The position numbers and the translations under genes are program-made. Source: an uncultured Bacteriovoracaceae bacterium (GTDB lineage Bacteria > Bdellovibrionota > Bacteriovoracia > Bacteriovoracales > Bacteriovoracaceae). From it: 64,000 bases of DNA. Positions 8,418 to 16,900 of the stretch are shown here, one piece after another. The DNA is taken from assembly GCA_937952395.1 (NCBI GenBank), contig CALFYV010000090.1:434001-498000 (forward strand). Reading direction: 5' to 3'. The notes beneath the pieces are model-generated. The model searched no databases. It worked only from the letters and a program-made list of their open reading frames with translations, and had not been told where the DNA came from. Position 1 is the stretch's first letter, and every line of letters starts with the position of its first letter.

Positions 8418-8923
8418 CTATTTATTAAGGTATAAGAAATTACCTATAGAAACTATCAGAAAAAGAACAATTGAGAAGCCCATTGCAAAAGCTGATTTAT
8501 TATAAGGAAAAACAGAAATGCCTGCTGGTGCCGTAACCGAGGTGCCATCATCCGTGGTATCCAACAAAGTTTCACGCAACTTCATTAATGCATTAGTTTT
8601 TTCAAGTTGTGAAGCTTCTCTAGCTTCATATTGTTTTAATTCTTCTAAACTGCTTGAAAGATTTTTATACCAAAAACCAACATCATATGAAGGTAGATTA
8701 AAAAACACCCCAGTGCTTCCTTCAGTGAAATTATTTTTAGTAAGATAATCAACTGCAATTTGCAATTCTTCTTGTGCTAATTGAATTGTATTGGCATCGC
8801 CGGCACGTTTGAGATGTCCAGTGCATGCAATGCAATATCAAAATCGATTGCTCGCCAAGCTCTAAATGCAGTAAAGCAAACCAACAACATCAAACTTATA
8901 ATCAGGGGTTTCCAGCCATGCAT
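8418..8923 (-). pseudogene. membrane protein split by a one-base frameshift
   Basis: Frame one starts at ATG 8923 with a transmembrane segment (PLIISLMLLVCFTAF) and ends WRAIDFDIALHAL. Frame two continues GHLKRAGDANTIQLAQEEL into the 115-residue C-terminal part, which has YKNLSSSLEEL, LMKLRETL and a last membrane helix (FSIVLFLIVSIGNF). Restoring one G at the GG near 8818-8819 (minus strand CTGGACAT to CTGGGACAT) fuses them into one protein of about 168 residues with a helix at each end. Known to me only as a conserved membrane protein family. Confidence 0.7.
8419..8426 (-). promoter_or_regulatory. T4-like late promoter box
   Basis: AATAAATA on the minus strand, about ten bases before the ATG at 8409. 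It matches the relaxed T4 late box NATAAATA. It overlaps the end of the preceding gene. Confidence 0.4.
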
Positions 8924-8935
8924 GAGTTAGTTGTC

Positions 8936-9571
8936 CTAAGCAGCTAATGATTGAGCATAATTCCAAATAGTTTCGGCATCAATGTCGTTGCCGAGCCAAT
9001 TTTTGAGAGTAACAAGGTGGGATTTTATTTCTTTTTTAGGCACGGTAGGCAGGAGTTTAAAAGCATCTTCGGTATCTTTTTCTCTGCCTAGGGTAAATTT
9101 AAGAATTGTCAATACAGCCGGGTTAATTACAGCAAATGTAGCGCCGCCAATTTTTGCTGGAACCGCTGTTTTTAAAATGTAATGATTAAATGGTATATTC
9201 CCTTGATTTGCATCTAAAAAATCTGCATCGATTTCGGGAACATTTATACCATCAAATTCTCCTGTGGAAGCCAGTGGTTGATAAGCAATGTTTTGCGAAT
9301 CTAAAATAGCTTTGAGTTGTCCCATATCTGCCACTAGAAAGTCTACATCAGGAGTTAGGTGTCTGTCAACCGTAAAATGACTAACCGACATACCACCGAT
9401 GACCACGCCCTGTATTCCATTGGAAGAAATAAACTGTAGGGCATTCTGCATTTTCTCACGAGCGCCCGGACGCAAAATAGCCATCTCGTGATACAAAGAA
9501 CTAGAATCAAACAGAGATTCTTCTGTAAGATTAACCTTCTCTGTGATGTAGTCTTTGAATCGTTTAACCAT
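8936..9571 (-). CDS. nucleotidyltransferase-fold protein
   Basis: The 211-residue product has VVIGGMSVSHF, then RHLTPDVDFLV and later DADFLD. This is the GG-S ... D-x-D ... D arrangement of the minimal nucleotidyltransferase fold (AbiEii/MNT-type). The first residues MVKRFKDYITEK resemble N-termini of T4-like phage proteins. Upstream there is an AGAGG ribosome site and a CTAAATA late box. Catalysis on a protein, RNA or drug substrate cannot be predicted; lack of nearby antitoxin argues against a toxin pair. Confidence 0.6.
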   Translation of the reverse strand: MVKRFKDYITEKVNLTEESLFDSSSLYHEMAILRPGAREKMQNALQFISSNGIQGVVIGGMSVSHFTVDRHLTPDVDFLVADMGQLKAILDSQNIAYQPLASTGEFDGINVPEIDADFLDANQGNIPFNHYILKTAVPAKIGGATFAVINPAVLTILKFTLGREKDTEDAFKLLPTVPKKEIKSHLVTLKNWLGNDIDAETIWNYAQSLAA

Positions 9572-9586
9572 TTTGCCTCTTTTATC

Positions 9587-9593
9587 TATTTAG
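9587..9593 (-). promoter_or_regulatory. T4-like late promoter box
   Basis: CTAAATA on the minus strand, 15 bases before the ATG at 9571 with a ribosome site in between. Same form as the box before 3502. Confidence 0.5.
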
Positions 9594-9603
9594 CCTACGG
9601 GAT

Positions 9604-9816
9604 TTACTTTACCCAAACAATACGAAAGTTTGGAAATCCCATCCATTCCATATGCCAGTCTGAATCAAGCCAAACATACCCATAAAACACAAGAAAAAGT
9701 GTATTGAATACAAGGGCTGTTTTGTTATCTCTATATTTTGCAAAAATAAAAATTTGAGCAAAAAAGCCTACAACCAACGGTAAAAATAGTAAAAATTCAA
9801 AAATTAGCACGCACAC
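9604..9816 (-). CDS. small two-helix membrane protein
   Basis: A 70-residue protein with two hydrophobic helices, about residues 3-25 and 34-50, joined by a short basic loop (AKYRDNK). It overlaps the 3' end of the gene at 9804. Function unknown. Confidence 0.6.
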   Translation of the reverse strand: MCVLIFEFLLFLPLVVGFFAQIFIFAKYRDNKTALVFNTLFLVFYGYVWLDSDWHMEWMGFPNFRIVWVK

Positions 9817-10334
9817 CTGAAAAAGTTATTATCGTCATCTGGAACAGCAACAGCGGGTTGATTTGTAACAACTGAATAATGATACCAAAATTTTGGCATA
9901 TCGGAAAAAACACGGTCGGGAGTATCAATTGGCAAACAATATATTTCACCATTGTTGAGATATTCCGAAGCGGCTGCAAGCAAATTCTCATAAGTCATTT
10001 CCAGGTCATGGGCAAACTCTTTGAGCCAAGCTTCTGATTCTGTGGAGACAAATGCTGGGTGTTCCCAGTGATGCCGCATGCCGGTAACAGTGTTTTGATA
10101 TAGGAACAACAAAAACCGTTGGCCCGCCTTTAATTCATCCTTCAAGAAAGGATCAACAATGCCCAAGAGATTATCAGAATCTTTGCCAACGTGAATGGTA
10201 TCGTAACCTAGAAATCCAATGTGATCCCCCGGTTTCAACGATTCAGCGGCCACAACAGGGGCAACAGCAATATGAATCGCATCACGCTGTTGGTTTGGGT
10301 TCTCTACCAATTCACCAAGTTTGATTTCATGCAT
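9804..10334 (-). CDS. conserved hypothetical protein
   Basis: A 176-residue protein with DAIHIAVAPVVAAESLKPGD, LGIVDPFL, FLLFLYQNTVTGMRHHWEHP and a later FAHDLEMTYENLLAAA. I recognise this as a conserved family in phages and environmental bacteria, without known activity. It starts just after the stop of an unrelated gene, with AAGGAT as a weak ribosome site. Confidence 0.7.
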   Translation of the reverse strand: MHEIKLGELVENPNQQRDAIHIAVAPVVAAESLKPGDHIGFLGYDTIHVGKDSDNLLGIVDPFLKDELKAGQRFLLFLYQNTVTGMRHHWEHPAFVSTESEAWLKEFAHDLEMTYENLLAAASEYLNNGEIYCLPIDTPDRVFSDMPKFWYHYSVVTNQPAVAVPDDDNNFFRCAC

Positions 10335-10338
10335 TTGT

Positions 10339-10748
10339 TTATCCTTTAGGCCAAATATAATTTAATTCTGGTTTTTCTTGCCAATTAAACTGCGAGTACC
10401 ATTCAAAATTCTTATACAACAACGCCGCTCGATGAGCAGCATGAAAATCTTCGTTGCCGATCCAACTGGGATAAACTAATTTGCCTTTTCTAAAAGTTTT
10501 AATTATAGGAAGCCTAGAATCTTTGTAGCCCCTAGAAATCCATTCATTGCAAATTGCAATGCCATACTCTGATAGTGCTCTGGCATGTCCTTGCCACATG
10601 GCAATGATTGGATGTTTTCCCCAAGCATCACTCTTTCCGGTAATTACTTTTAATATATGCAATGTTTCAAGTCTTTGTTTCCCCAATCTTTGGCGGTCCA
10701 ACACTCTTGCGGTGGTTACAAAATCAGCAAAAGGTAAAAAGTTTGCAC
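10339..10748 (-). CDS. MSMEG_6728/DenV-like pyrimidine dimer glycosylase family protein, frameshifted start
   Basis: The main frame has RVLDRQRLGKQRLETLHIL, HPIIAMWQGHARALSEYGI, PSWIGNEDFHAAHRAALL and YIWP, the hallmarks of the MSMEG_6728 family that databases group with DenV. The family begins MQTFLP. Here GTG CAA ACT TTT (10748) starts correctly, but FLPFADFVTTARV lies one frame over. Adding one T to the T5 run at 10736-10740 restores the whole protein. The gene is therefore either damaged or misread. Likely role: DNA damage recognition, by family only. Confidence 0.7.
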
Positions 10749-11144
10749 TTAATTTAATTTACAACTTTTACGATGCCAAATGCCACTGCCATCTTTATAG
10801 ACACGACGGATTTTAATATCAGTCATACCAGCATTGGCCAACTTATCAACTGCTTCATCTTCGGAATCATAATCCATGTCAAAATCACAAGCAGCATTGT
10901 CTGTTCTTTGTGAAACAGCGTAAATGATACCTTCAATTTTTTTTCCTTGGGGATTTGTAGCTTTAAACTCAAATTTATAAGGGGTGCGTTCTGCTGGGGG
11001 TCGATGAGCATTGCTAACGGCTCTCAACCGATCTAATACAAAACTACCTGAACGGCTAAAATAATCTTCGTCTCCTATTTTTACCCTGTCGTCGGGATGA
11101 ATTACCAGTTGTTTTGAGAACAATTTTGTAATAAATTTAAACAT
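10749..11144 (-). CDS. hypothetical protein
   Basis: A 131-residue protein with a basic N-terminus (MFKFITKLFSKQ) and an acidic centre (CDFDMDYDSEDEAVDKL). Its stop touches the GTG of the DenV-like gene and its start lies inside the end of the DUF3228 gene. No family recognised. Confidence 0.65.
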   Translation of the reverse strand: MFKFITKLFSKQLVIHPDDRVKIGDEDYFSRSGSFVLDRLRAVSNAHRPPAERTPYKFEFKATNPQGKKIEGIIYAVSQRTDNAACDFDMDYDSEDEAVDKLANAGMTDIKIRRVYKDGSGIWHRKSCKLN

Positions 11145-11727
11145 TGCTCTTTTTAATTTTTACTCCACGCTTTGACCAATAGTAGATGGATTCCGCAAAC
11201 TCCTCAGCAGTATAAACCGACTTGGTGCCACCGGGCTTTTCAAGAAAGTTTCTCGCCATTGCAAGCGGCAACATTGGCTCTTGACCTACCCTCGAAGCCA
11301 AAACACAAACAATTTCCCAGTCACAATTGGTAGTCCGCTCGCCATCATTTTCAGTCAATGCTTCTTTGTGATAACAAACAATGCGAACATGACCGGCAGG
11401 TTCGTAATCGATGCCCATCATCTTTGCATCATCTGCATCGAGATAAGTTTCAATATAAAGGTCTTCACCTTCTTGTCGTTGAGTAACTTCGGCCCGCAGG
11501 GGCAAGCCTTCTCGCAATTCAGTTGAAGACATAAAGAAACCATCGGGCCTTACAGGAACAACCACCTTTCTTCCCAGTCCAGATTCACCTTGGCCGGGGA
11601 GGCGGTTAGCCCAACTGTTTTTTACACGCTCGATAACTTCTTCGGGAGTAATTCTAAAGAAAGAATTGCCGGCGCCTTCAACATGGCGATCAGCAGCAAA
11701 TTTACTCCAGCCAATAGTAAGATTCAT
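11137..11727 (-). CDS. DUF3228 family protein
   Basis: The 196-residue product has VKNSWANRLPGQGE, VVVPVRPDGFF, RQEGEDLY, WEIVCVLAS and MLPLAMARNFLEKPGGT in the order found in DUF3228 proteins, which are conserved in bacteria and have no established activity. GGAG lies before the ATG at 11727. It is the first gene after a strong sigma70-like promoter at 11817-11845. Confidence 0.75.
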   Translation of the reverse strand: MNLTIGWSKFAADRHVEGAGNSFFRITPEEVIERVKNSWANRLPGQGESGLGRKVVVPVRPDGFFMSSTELREGLPLRAEVTQRQEGEDLYIETYLDADDAKMMGIDYEPAGHVRIVCYHKEALTENDGERTTNCDWEIVCVLASRVGQEPMLPLAMARNFLEKPGGTKSVYTAEEFAESIYYWSKRGVKIKKSNV

Positions 11728-11816
11728 ATTATCTCCATTTTAATTAGCCGATCCAGCCTCTCAAAAAAGCGTCCACGAAACCTCTTTTGAAAAGACTGAA
11801 TCGGCCATGAGTCTTC

Positions 11817-11845
11817 ATTATACAACCCAGCTAGCAACTTGTAAA
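11817..11845 (-). promoter_or_regulatory. sigma70-type promoter
   Basis: TTTACA (11845-11840), 17-nt spacer, TATAAT (11822-11817) on the minus strand. The TTTACA box lies inside the last codons of the RNA ligase gene. It drives the DUF3228 gene after a leader of about 80 bases that carries no open frame. Confidence 0.85.
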
Positions 11846-12544
11846 CTTGTTCTTCTTGAGTTTTTTATGGTCCCACAGACTGCCTTGAACAAAGCCTTGG
11901 CGAACCATTTTAAATCGTTGTTTCACCCACCGTTTATCATTAACTTTAATGTAAATTCCCTCTCTTTTGCCTCTGGTGGTGAAAGGTGACGATTCATTGG
12001 CCCAAGCTTCTAATTGATCGTAACTATAAATTCTCCCATAATACAACAAAGGCACAGTCACAAAACCAGATTCTTCCATCAATTGACGAGCAATCTTTGA
12101 GCATACGAATTCTTTTGTTTGATAATTATACAAATCAAAAGCAATGAATTTATCTGGCAAACAATCGTATTCTAGGCCATGTTGAGCAACCATCCATTCG
12201 CCATAAACACCGACATTATCAATCAATTCATTTAATTTTTCAAATTTGTGTTTATTTTCATAAAACCAATTAAAAATGCTGGCAAATTGCTTTTTGGCAG
12301 GAGTGTCTTTGACATAACCTTTGGCTAGAATATGATTGCTATTACGAATTACCGGGTGGCCCTCATAAAGAGCCATTGCACATTGAGCGCCATCTACCTT
12401 TTCGGTGATTTCAACATCATTTGAAATAAAAACAACGGCTGCTTCTTCCCGAGAAGCAACTAAATCATCACGAGATGTATTGGGCTTCCAAGGAAAGTGC
12501 TCAGTGCGAGGATAATCAGGAAGTATTTTTTTAAATTCTTTCAT
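11831..12544 (-). CDS. RNA ligase, Rnl2-like
   Basis: The 237-residue enzyme has the nucleotidyltransferase motifs of ATP-dependent RNA ligases: motif I EKVDGAQC with the adenylated lysine at about residue 49, motif III-like VGVYGEWM, motif IV REGIYIK and motif V WVKQRFKMVR. Members seal nicked RNA, usually to repair tRNA cut by host anticodon nucleases. It lacks a C-terminal extension, so is a minimal form. It is one of three RNA ligases in the window. Stop codon TAG. Confidence 0.88.
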   Translation of the reverse strand: MKEFKKILPDYPRTEHFPWKPNTSRDDLVASREEAAVVFISNDVEITEKVDGAQCAMALYEGHPVIRNSNHILAKGYVKDTPAKKQFASIFNWFYENKHKFEKLNELIDNVGVYGEWMVAQHGLEYDCLPDKFIAFDLYNYQTKEFVCSKIARQLMEESGFVTVPLLYYGRIYSYDQLEAWANESSPFTTRGKREGIYIKVNDKRWVKQRFKMVRQGFVQGSLWDHKKLKKNKFTSC

Positions 12545-12774
12545 CAGTCGATTCTGGTTAACGCTGATTTATGTTCCTTTGGATTAAAGAACAAATATCT
12601 ATGATTTTTATATGTAAACTCAACCCAAAATGCATTCAGAGGTTCAACATCCGTAGCTCCGGGCGGTATATTGCGTCCATGCCAATCGCTTATATCTCTC
12701 GCACGTTGCTTTGCATTGCTTTCACAAGAGCATAGCAAACAACATGCCAACAAAAGGCCAATAATTGATTTCAT
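12544..12774 (-). CDS. small lipoprotein
   Basis: A 76-residue protein with a textbook lipoprotein signal: positive start MKS, hydrophobic GLLLACC, lipobox LLCSC near residue 17. The mature part is about 60 residues and has VEFTYKNHRYLFF. It would be exported and lipid-anchored in the host envelope. Phage lipoproteins sometimes mediate superinfection exclusion or lysis, but nothing here decides this. Confidence 0.75.
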   Translation of the reverse strand: MKSIIGLLLACCLLCSCESNAKQRARDISDWHGRNIPPGATDVEPLNAFWVEFTYKNHRYLFFNPKEHKSALTRID

Positions 12775-13001
12775 TTTTTATTTCCTTTAGGAATAATTTG
12801 TTCAAAATCTTTGCCAATGACTTCCCAATCAGACTGCAAAGCTTTAGCGTCATCTTCAAAAGCCTTAGTGTCCTCTTCGTTAAAAGAGGGTCGTGGTTTT
12901 GATTGTTTAGATGGAGCAAAACTAGATGCAACACTATCCGTAATATCAAACCATCCTTGACCGATAGAGGCCATTCCTTGTAAAAATTCTTTAAACATCA
13001 T
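12771..13001 (-). CDS. hypothetical protein
   Basis: A 76-residue hydrophilic protein with an acidic middle (NEEDTKAFEDDAKAL). Starts inside the end of the RNA ligase gene upstream and overlaps the lipoprotein start downstream. Unknown function. Confidence 0.6.
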   Translation of the reverse strand: MMFKEFLQGMASIGQGWFDITDSVASSFAPSKQSKPRPSFNEEDTKAFEDDAKALQSDWEVIGKDFEQIIPKGNKK

Positions 13002-13665
13002 CTTGTTCTCTTTTATTTTCGTCTAAAAGACGTTGGTATTGAGCAAAGTCTTTTTGATCTAAGGCATTGGCTCGGCGGCGAAGTTCATTCATCCACCATT
13101 TGGTTTTAATTTTAACCATCCAAAGATCATGGACCGAATTGCCTTTTACACCTTTGGCCACGACGCCTTCTCTGAGGCCAAATCTATTTTCTTTTACATC
13201 TTCTATGAGTTGATCTGTAAATGGGCCTTCATAAATTACATGGGCAGCGCCCTCTAGGGTGCCAAAATCCCTTACAAAATCCTTGGGTAACACCAACCCC
13301 CTTCGCAGAATGTTTACATCAAGAAGCGATAATTGAAATCTTTCTGTAAAATCGTGATAACAACCAAAACTACTTGGACCATAGTATTCAAAAAATGCAA
13401 TGGCTGTTTCTATACCACGATAGTTTTTATTATCACGAAAAACCCGCTCTAAGCCCTCGGCATGTTTGTTGAAAAACAACTCAATAGCAGGCCCGTATTC
13501 TGGGTCTTTTTCATCGAACATTCTGCGCCGGGTGCCAAACTTAGTCCAGCCCCTTTTTTTGCTCCAGCCGAAACGTAGATTCGATCCATCAAATTTATAG
13601 AAACAAATACAATGTTCCCCTCTCGGCGCTTTTGATGGACCGGGTATGCTCCAATATGCTTTCAT
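12991..13665 (-). CDS. RNA ligase family protein
   Basis: A 224-residue ligase of a different subfamily from the 11831 gene. Motif I is FYKFDGSNLRFGW with the lysine at residue ~24; later come IAFFEYYGPSSFG (motif III region), LREGVVAKG (motif IV) and LWMVKIKTKWW (motif V). Expected to seal or adenylate nucleic acid ends. The ATG at 13665 overlaps the previous TGA and is preferred to an upstream codon at 13677. Confidence 0.82.
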   Translation of the reverse strand: MKAYWSIPGPSKAPRGEHCICFYKFDGSNLRFGWSKKRGWTKFGTRRRMFDEKDPEYGPAIELFFNKHAEGLERVFRDNKNYRGIETAIAFFEYYGPSSFGCYHDFTERFQLSLLDVNILRRGLVLPKDFVRDFGTLEGAAHVIYEGPFTDQLIEDVKENRFGLREGVVAKGVKGNSVHDLWMVKIKTKWWMNELRRRANALDQKDFAQYQRLLDENKREQDDV

Positions 13666-14021
13666 CAATCCCACCAATAACGGAAAAACCCTCCTTGTTG
13701 ATCTACTTCGTCTGCATAGACTTCACTAGCCGAAGGCATCGAAGCAGGCCAGCTTTGGACATACAAACAAACCGATCCTTCTCGTGCAATTGTAACTAAA
13801 CTATCTTGATGAAAGATTTCCAACAAAGAAGTTTGAAAATTATTGTAACAAGAAACCCCTGCTTCAGTCAAGATTTTTTGTGCCTCGCTTGGCGAAACCG
13901 GAGCAGATGCACGAAAATCCAATTGTCTGATTGCTTTGGCTTGTTCCCACGGCATATAACAATCGGCATATGCCGTCATGACTTCTTTTCGCACTTGGTC
14001 AAACGTAGCTTTGTCTGTCAT
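13665..14021 (-). CDS. hypothetical protein
   Basis: A 118-residue protein, predicted mainly helical at the N-terminus, with SVCLYVQSWPASMPSASEVY near the end. Coupled to the RNA ligase downstream by a TGATG overlap. No recognised family. Confidence 0.65.
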   Translation of the reverse strand: MTDKATFDQVRKEVMTAYADCYMPWEQAKAIRQLDFRASAPVSPSEAQKILTEAGVSCYNNFQTSLLEIFHQDSLVTIAREGSVCLYVQSWPASMPSASEVYADEVDQQGGFFRYWWD

Positions 14022-14023
14022 TT

Positions 14024-14407
14024 TTAGTTCTCGTATTCGTATTCTAAATCAATGCCAAACATTTCTTCAAATTCTCTATCTGCTTCCATTGCTTCTCGTT
14101 CAAGTTCTGCAAAATAAAAAGCACTATCCTTGATGAGTTTTTCTACATCTTGATCGGCTCGTGGCCAAGCAGGATCGTTCAACCAAGGATCATTTATATA
14201 TTCATTAATCACTTCCTGGTTTTCGCCCCGTTCAATCATTTCTTGGCGAATTTTTTCTTTCGTCTCTGCTTGATGAAGATCAAAATCCTCTGCGCAGGTT
14301 CGACATGGATATTGCCAATATCCATAGGGGTCTAGCATACCAGAACCAAACGTAAGGTTCCCAGCGATTGAGGTGGAGCTACAACATTTTGGGTTATTGC
14401 ATTTCAT
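14024..14407 (-). CDS. cysteine-rich hypothetical protein
   Basis: The 127-residue product starts MKCNNPKCCSS; four cysteines (CNNPKCC and CRTC) suggest a zinc site in the first 45 residues. The rest is a strongly acidic helical tail (REFEEMFGIDLEYEYEN). The ATG at 14407 is chosen because the upstream in-frame extension reads through a GC-rich palindromic block. Confidence 0.6.
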   Translation of the reverse strand: MKCNNPKCCSSTSIAGNLTFGSGMLDPYGYWQYPCRTCAEDFDLHQAETKEKIRQEMIERGENQEVINEYINDPWLNDPAWPRADQDVEKLIKDSAFYFAELEREAMEADREFEEMFGIDLEYEYEN

Positions 14408-14668
14408 AGAATTTGGCGGCAGGAAACCTCTACCTGCCCGCAGGGCAGGCAAGGCGTAGCCTTGCCCTTGTGGTAGATGGAGGAATGCCGCCCCTCCAAA
14501 TTAAGTGTAGGTCTTGTAGTTTTCAATTAAATGTTCTCAAATACTTGGACGCTACAGGCTATCCAAGTAGGGTAAATGTCAATTTGCCTAACGGTGGTTG
14601 TAAAACTGCTAATGTCTCCTAATTATTTAGGATTGACAAGCCCCTGCCCTTGTGGCAGGGGTAATTGA
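14408..14668. repeat. gene-free block with GC-rich palindromes
   Basis: Two hairpin-forming blocks stand out from the AT-rich surroundings. The first (about 14430-14475) combines CTGCCC-GCAG-GGCAG with AAGGC-GTAG-CCTTG stems. The second (14641-14668) reads CCCCTGCC-CTTGTG-GCAGGGG. Both share TGCCCTTGTGG. No T-run follows either, so they are not ordinary terminators. The layout is compatible with remnants of a small mobile element; there is no transposase. The space between holds no convincing gene. Confidence 0.45.
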
Positions 14669-14908
14669 CTAATTCATCTCCACTACGGGCCGAACTATAG
14701 CCCAAGTGCCATTTGGGTTGTTAAGCTCTGCTTTGTTGTAATCTTTAGCCATGTCTTTGGCATCTTCCAGCGAAAGCATATCCGGGCATCCTTCGAGCAA
14801 TTCTGCTGCTGTTCCCAAGTCGCTTCCTGCAACTATGGTGGTATCGGGGCCAAAAGGAAGAAAATAGCCAACTGATCGTTTGATAATTACTACACGATAA
14901 TAATTCAT
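14669..14908 (-). CDS. hypothetical protein
   Basis: A 79-residue protein with a beta-type start (MNYYRVVIIKRSVGYF) and a helical middle (LEDAKDMAKDYNKAEL). The gene upstream ends two bases before it. Unknown function. Confidence 0.6.
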   Translation of the reverse strand: MNYYRVVIIKRSVGYFLPFGPDTTIVAGSDLGTAAELLEGCPDMLSLEDAKDMAKDYNKAELNNPNGTWAIVRPVVEMN

Positions 14909-14910
14909 AA

Positions 14911-15423
14911 TTAATTCTCTTTTGGATATTCTTCTTTTAGAGACAATCGCATTCCAACATCATGCTCTTCAAAGCCAAATTGTAAATAATATGGAATGGT
15001 TTTAGGAAAACACGTCAACATTATTTTGTAAGCATTAGCTACTTGCGCAACAGCAATTGCATTATTCACAAGAACGCTTCCAATGCCCTTCCCTCTCCAA
15101 TCTTTATCTACAACCAAATCTTCTAAATGGGCTGCCGTGCCACAATTATAAGATAATTTGTGTTGCAAGTGCATCATAGCCGTCGCCACAACTATTTCTT
15201 GTGACTTATAATTTGCCATATAAGAAAACAAGCCAGTTTTAAGACTTAGGGTCAATTCAACTGTGACAACCCACAAAAAATAGTCAGGATTGTTTTGAAT
15301 CTTATTTTCAAACTTGGCAATAGCCTCATGATAATCATGAGGCACACCAGGAGTCAGTTGGGCAATTATGTTGCAAATAGCAGGGATATCTCGTGCTTTT
15401 GCTTTTCTTATTGTTAAATTCAT
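14911..15423 (-). CDS. GNAT family N-acetyltransferase
   Basis: A 170-residue GCN5-related acetyltransferase. Motif A, EDLVVDKDWRGKGIGSVLV, carries the acetyl-CoA pyrophosphate loop R-G-K-G-I-G; the C-terminal YYLQFGFEEHDVGM matches the motif B segment. The overall pattern resembles glucosamine-phosphate acetyltransferases, but the substrate cannot be decided. Begins two bases after a zinc-ribbon protein gene. Confidence 0.85.
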   Translation of the reverse strand: MNLTIRKAKARDIPAICNIIAQLTPGVPHDYHEAIAKFENKIQNNPDYFLWVVTVELTLSLKTGLFSYMANYKSQEIVVATAMMHLQHKLSYNCGTAAHLEDLVVDKDWRGKGIGSVLVNNAIAVAQVANAYKIMLTCFPKTIPYYLQFGFEEHDVGMRLSLKEEYPKEN

Positions 15424-15424
15424 T

Positions 15425-15931
15425 TTAATTAGCCCAGCGTACTAGGCCCCAACTAATTTCCACATTATTATCACCATAGGCCGACTTCAACACTTCTATT
15501 TCTTTTGCATGTTGTTCTTGAAGTTTAAGCATGTCTCCCGGAGGATCACTTTCTGTCAATTTCATTATTTCTTCATAAACACTTTGAAGGTTCAATCTTT
15601 GTCCAAGTTTTATTTTATTTGGAATCAATGAAGTATAAATGTACTTTTGGCCATCTGACACTTCTTCATAAATACAGCCTTCAGCGAGAACATCAATGTC
15701 CATTAATTCTTGATTCCATACCAGATCATAAAAGGACACTGCTGCTTCTTCGGTGGTATAAAATGCATTTTGGGATGCAATTCCACATTCAGGACAATAT
15801 TTTGGTTGAGGTTTAACTGTGCCCATTGGGCAAGTTTCTATATTGCCTTTACACTGGCGTTTTTGAACCTTGTTTACCAAGCTTCGCACGACAATAAACG
15901 GACCCAAATAACCATTTATATAAATACCCAT
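15425..15931 (-). CDS. zinc-ribbon hypothetical protein
   Basis: A 168-residue protein. Cysteines CKGNIETC and CPECG in the first 55 residues form a likely zinc ribbon. A helical acidic region follows (MLKLQEQHAKEIEVLKSAYG). Its start shares a base with the stop of the ArdC-like gene, so they are coupled. Function unknown. Confidence 0.65.
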   Translation of the reverse strand: MGIYINGYLGPFIVVRSLVNKVQKRQCKGNIETCPMGTVKPQPKYCPECGIASQNAFYTTEEAAVSFYDLVWNQELMDIDVLAEGCIYEEVSDGQKYIYTSLIPNKIKLGQRLNLQSVYEEIMKLTESDPPGDMLKLQEQHAKEIEVLKSAYGDNNVEISWGLVRWAN

Positions 15932-16890
15932 TATGCTGCCTCTTGTTCTTGTTCGGAATTCTCTGCCTGTTGGGCTCCGGTCATATAGCCTAGCAGATAG
16001 TCAGTGACTTTGGAAGCCTGTGTAGAGGCATGAAAAATCCACTTTGGATCATTCTGCATCTTGCTCAACCATCCCTGTAAATACCGATTGTGGTTTTCCA
16101 TATTGCGATTAGGCACTTTTGTCTCAGCAGACAAGTTGCAAGCCGTAATCTCGGCTACCAGTTCGCCCATCTCATATTTATCTTCCCAGTCAAGTCGGAC
16201 TTCCGACCAATGAGCCAATTCGTGAAAATTGGTTGCATAAAATTCAGCCGCATCAACGAACTGACTTTTCTTAGGAATTTGAATATAATCGCCCGCCGTG
16301 TGCTTGGGCCAACTTCCCTTGGGCGTCGGCCTCATGTAAAAGGCACGGTTGCCACCATAAGAAATCTTGGCACCAGTGGATGCAATCAATTTCTCAGCGG
16401 TCGAATAGTCCAGCAAATGATCGGTAATGTCAATTGGACGATCTGTTGGCTCTTCTTTTACTCGATATTTATTAAGCTTTTCTCCTTCGACTTGATCGAC
16501 ATTGAACACACTGTAGTTGCGTAGAAAGAAAATCTTTTTCTTGGTTTTCTCGCCATCCTTTTTGGTATCTTCTACTTCAAGCACTTTATAAAAAACAACA
16601 TGAGTGGATTTCTCACCACGACGAACCTTGCCGCCCAATTGATCAAATTGCTTATAGGTGCCCCAATATCGAGAAGTATATTGCTTCTCCAAGGCAGCCA
16701 GTTCTAGAATAAGAGGGTTGATTCCAGAATACAACTTCTTGCTGGCGATGTTCGTAGGACGACCGCAATTAGGGTCATCGCTCCAAGTTTTACGCCAAGG
16801 AATTCGATTCTCTTTAAGAGATTCAATGATTTTGTTGGTAATGCCCTTACGAATTTCATCGCTTACGGAAGCAGCAGTTTTCTTAGTCAT
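15931..16890 (-). CDS. ardC: ArdC-like antirestriction protein (zincin metallopeptidase)
   Basis: A 319-residue protein. The N-terminal ~130 residues (IIESLKENRIPWRKTW, NPLILELAA, YWGTYKQFDQLGGKVRRGEK) match the ssDNA-binding domain of ArdC and related polyvalent-protein modules. The C-terminal half is a zincin-like metallopeptidase with FHELAHWSEVR and ELVAEI, giving H-E-x-x-H plus the downstream glutamate. ArdC protects incoming DNA from restriction. An early counter-defence role is expected. GC content is higher than in the flanking small genes. Confidence 0.85.
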   Translation of the reverse strand: MTKKTAASVSDEIRKGITNKIIESLKENRIPWRKTWSDDPNCGRPTNIASKKLYSGINPLILELAALEKQYTSRYWGTYKQFDQLGGKVRRGEKSTHVVFYKVLEVEDTKKDGEKTKKKIFFLRNYSVFNVDQVEGEKLNKYRVKEEPTDRPIDITDHLLDYSTAEKLIASTGAKISYGGNRAFYMRPTPKGSWPKHTAGDYIQIPKKSQFVDAAEFYATNFHELAHWSEVRLDWEDKYEMGELVAEITACNLSAETKVPNRNMENHNRYLQGWLSKMQNDPKWIFHASTQASKVTDYLLGYMTGAQQAENSEQEQEAA

Positions 16891-16900
16891 GATATATTTC

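Noticed and set aside
14413..14622. Plus-strand 69-residue frame over the palindromic block
   Set aside because: Starts in the GC-rich hairpins, has no ribosome site or recognisable domain and overlaps the 5' region of a credible minus-strand gene.
14641..14668. Rho-independent terminator
   Set aside because: A strong stem is present but no T-run follows on either strand.
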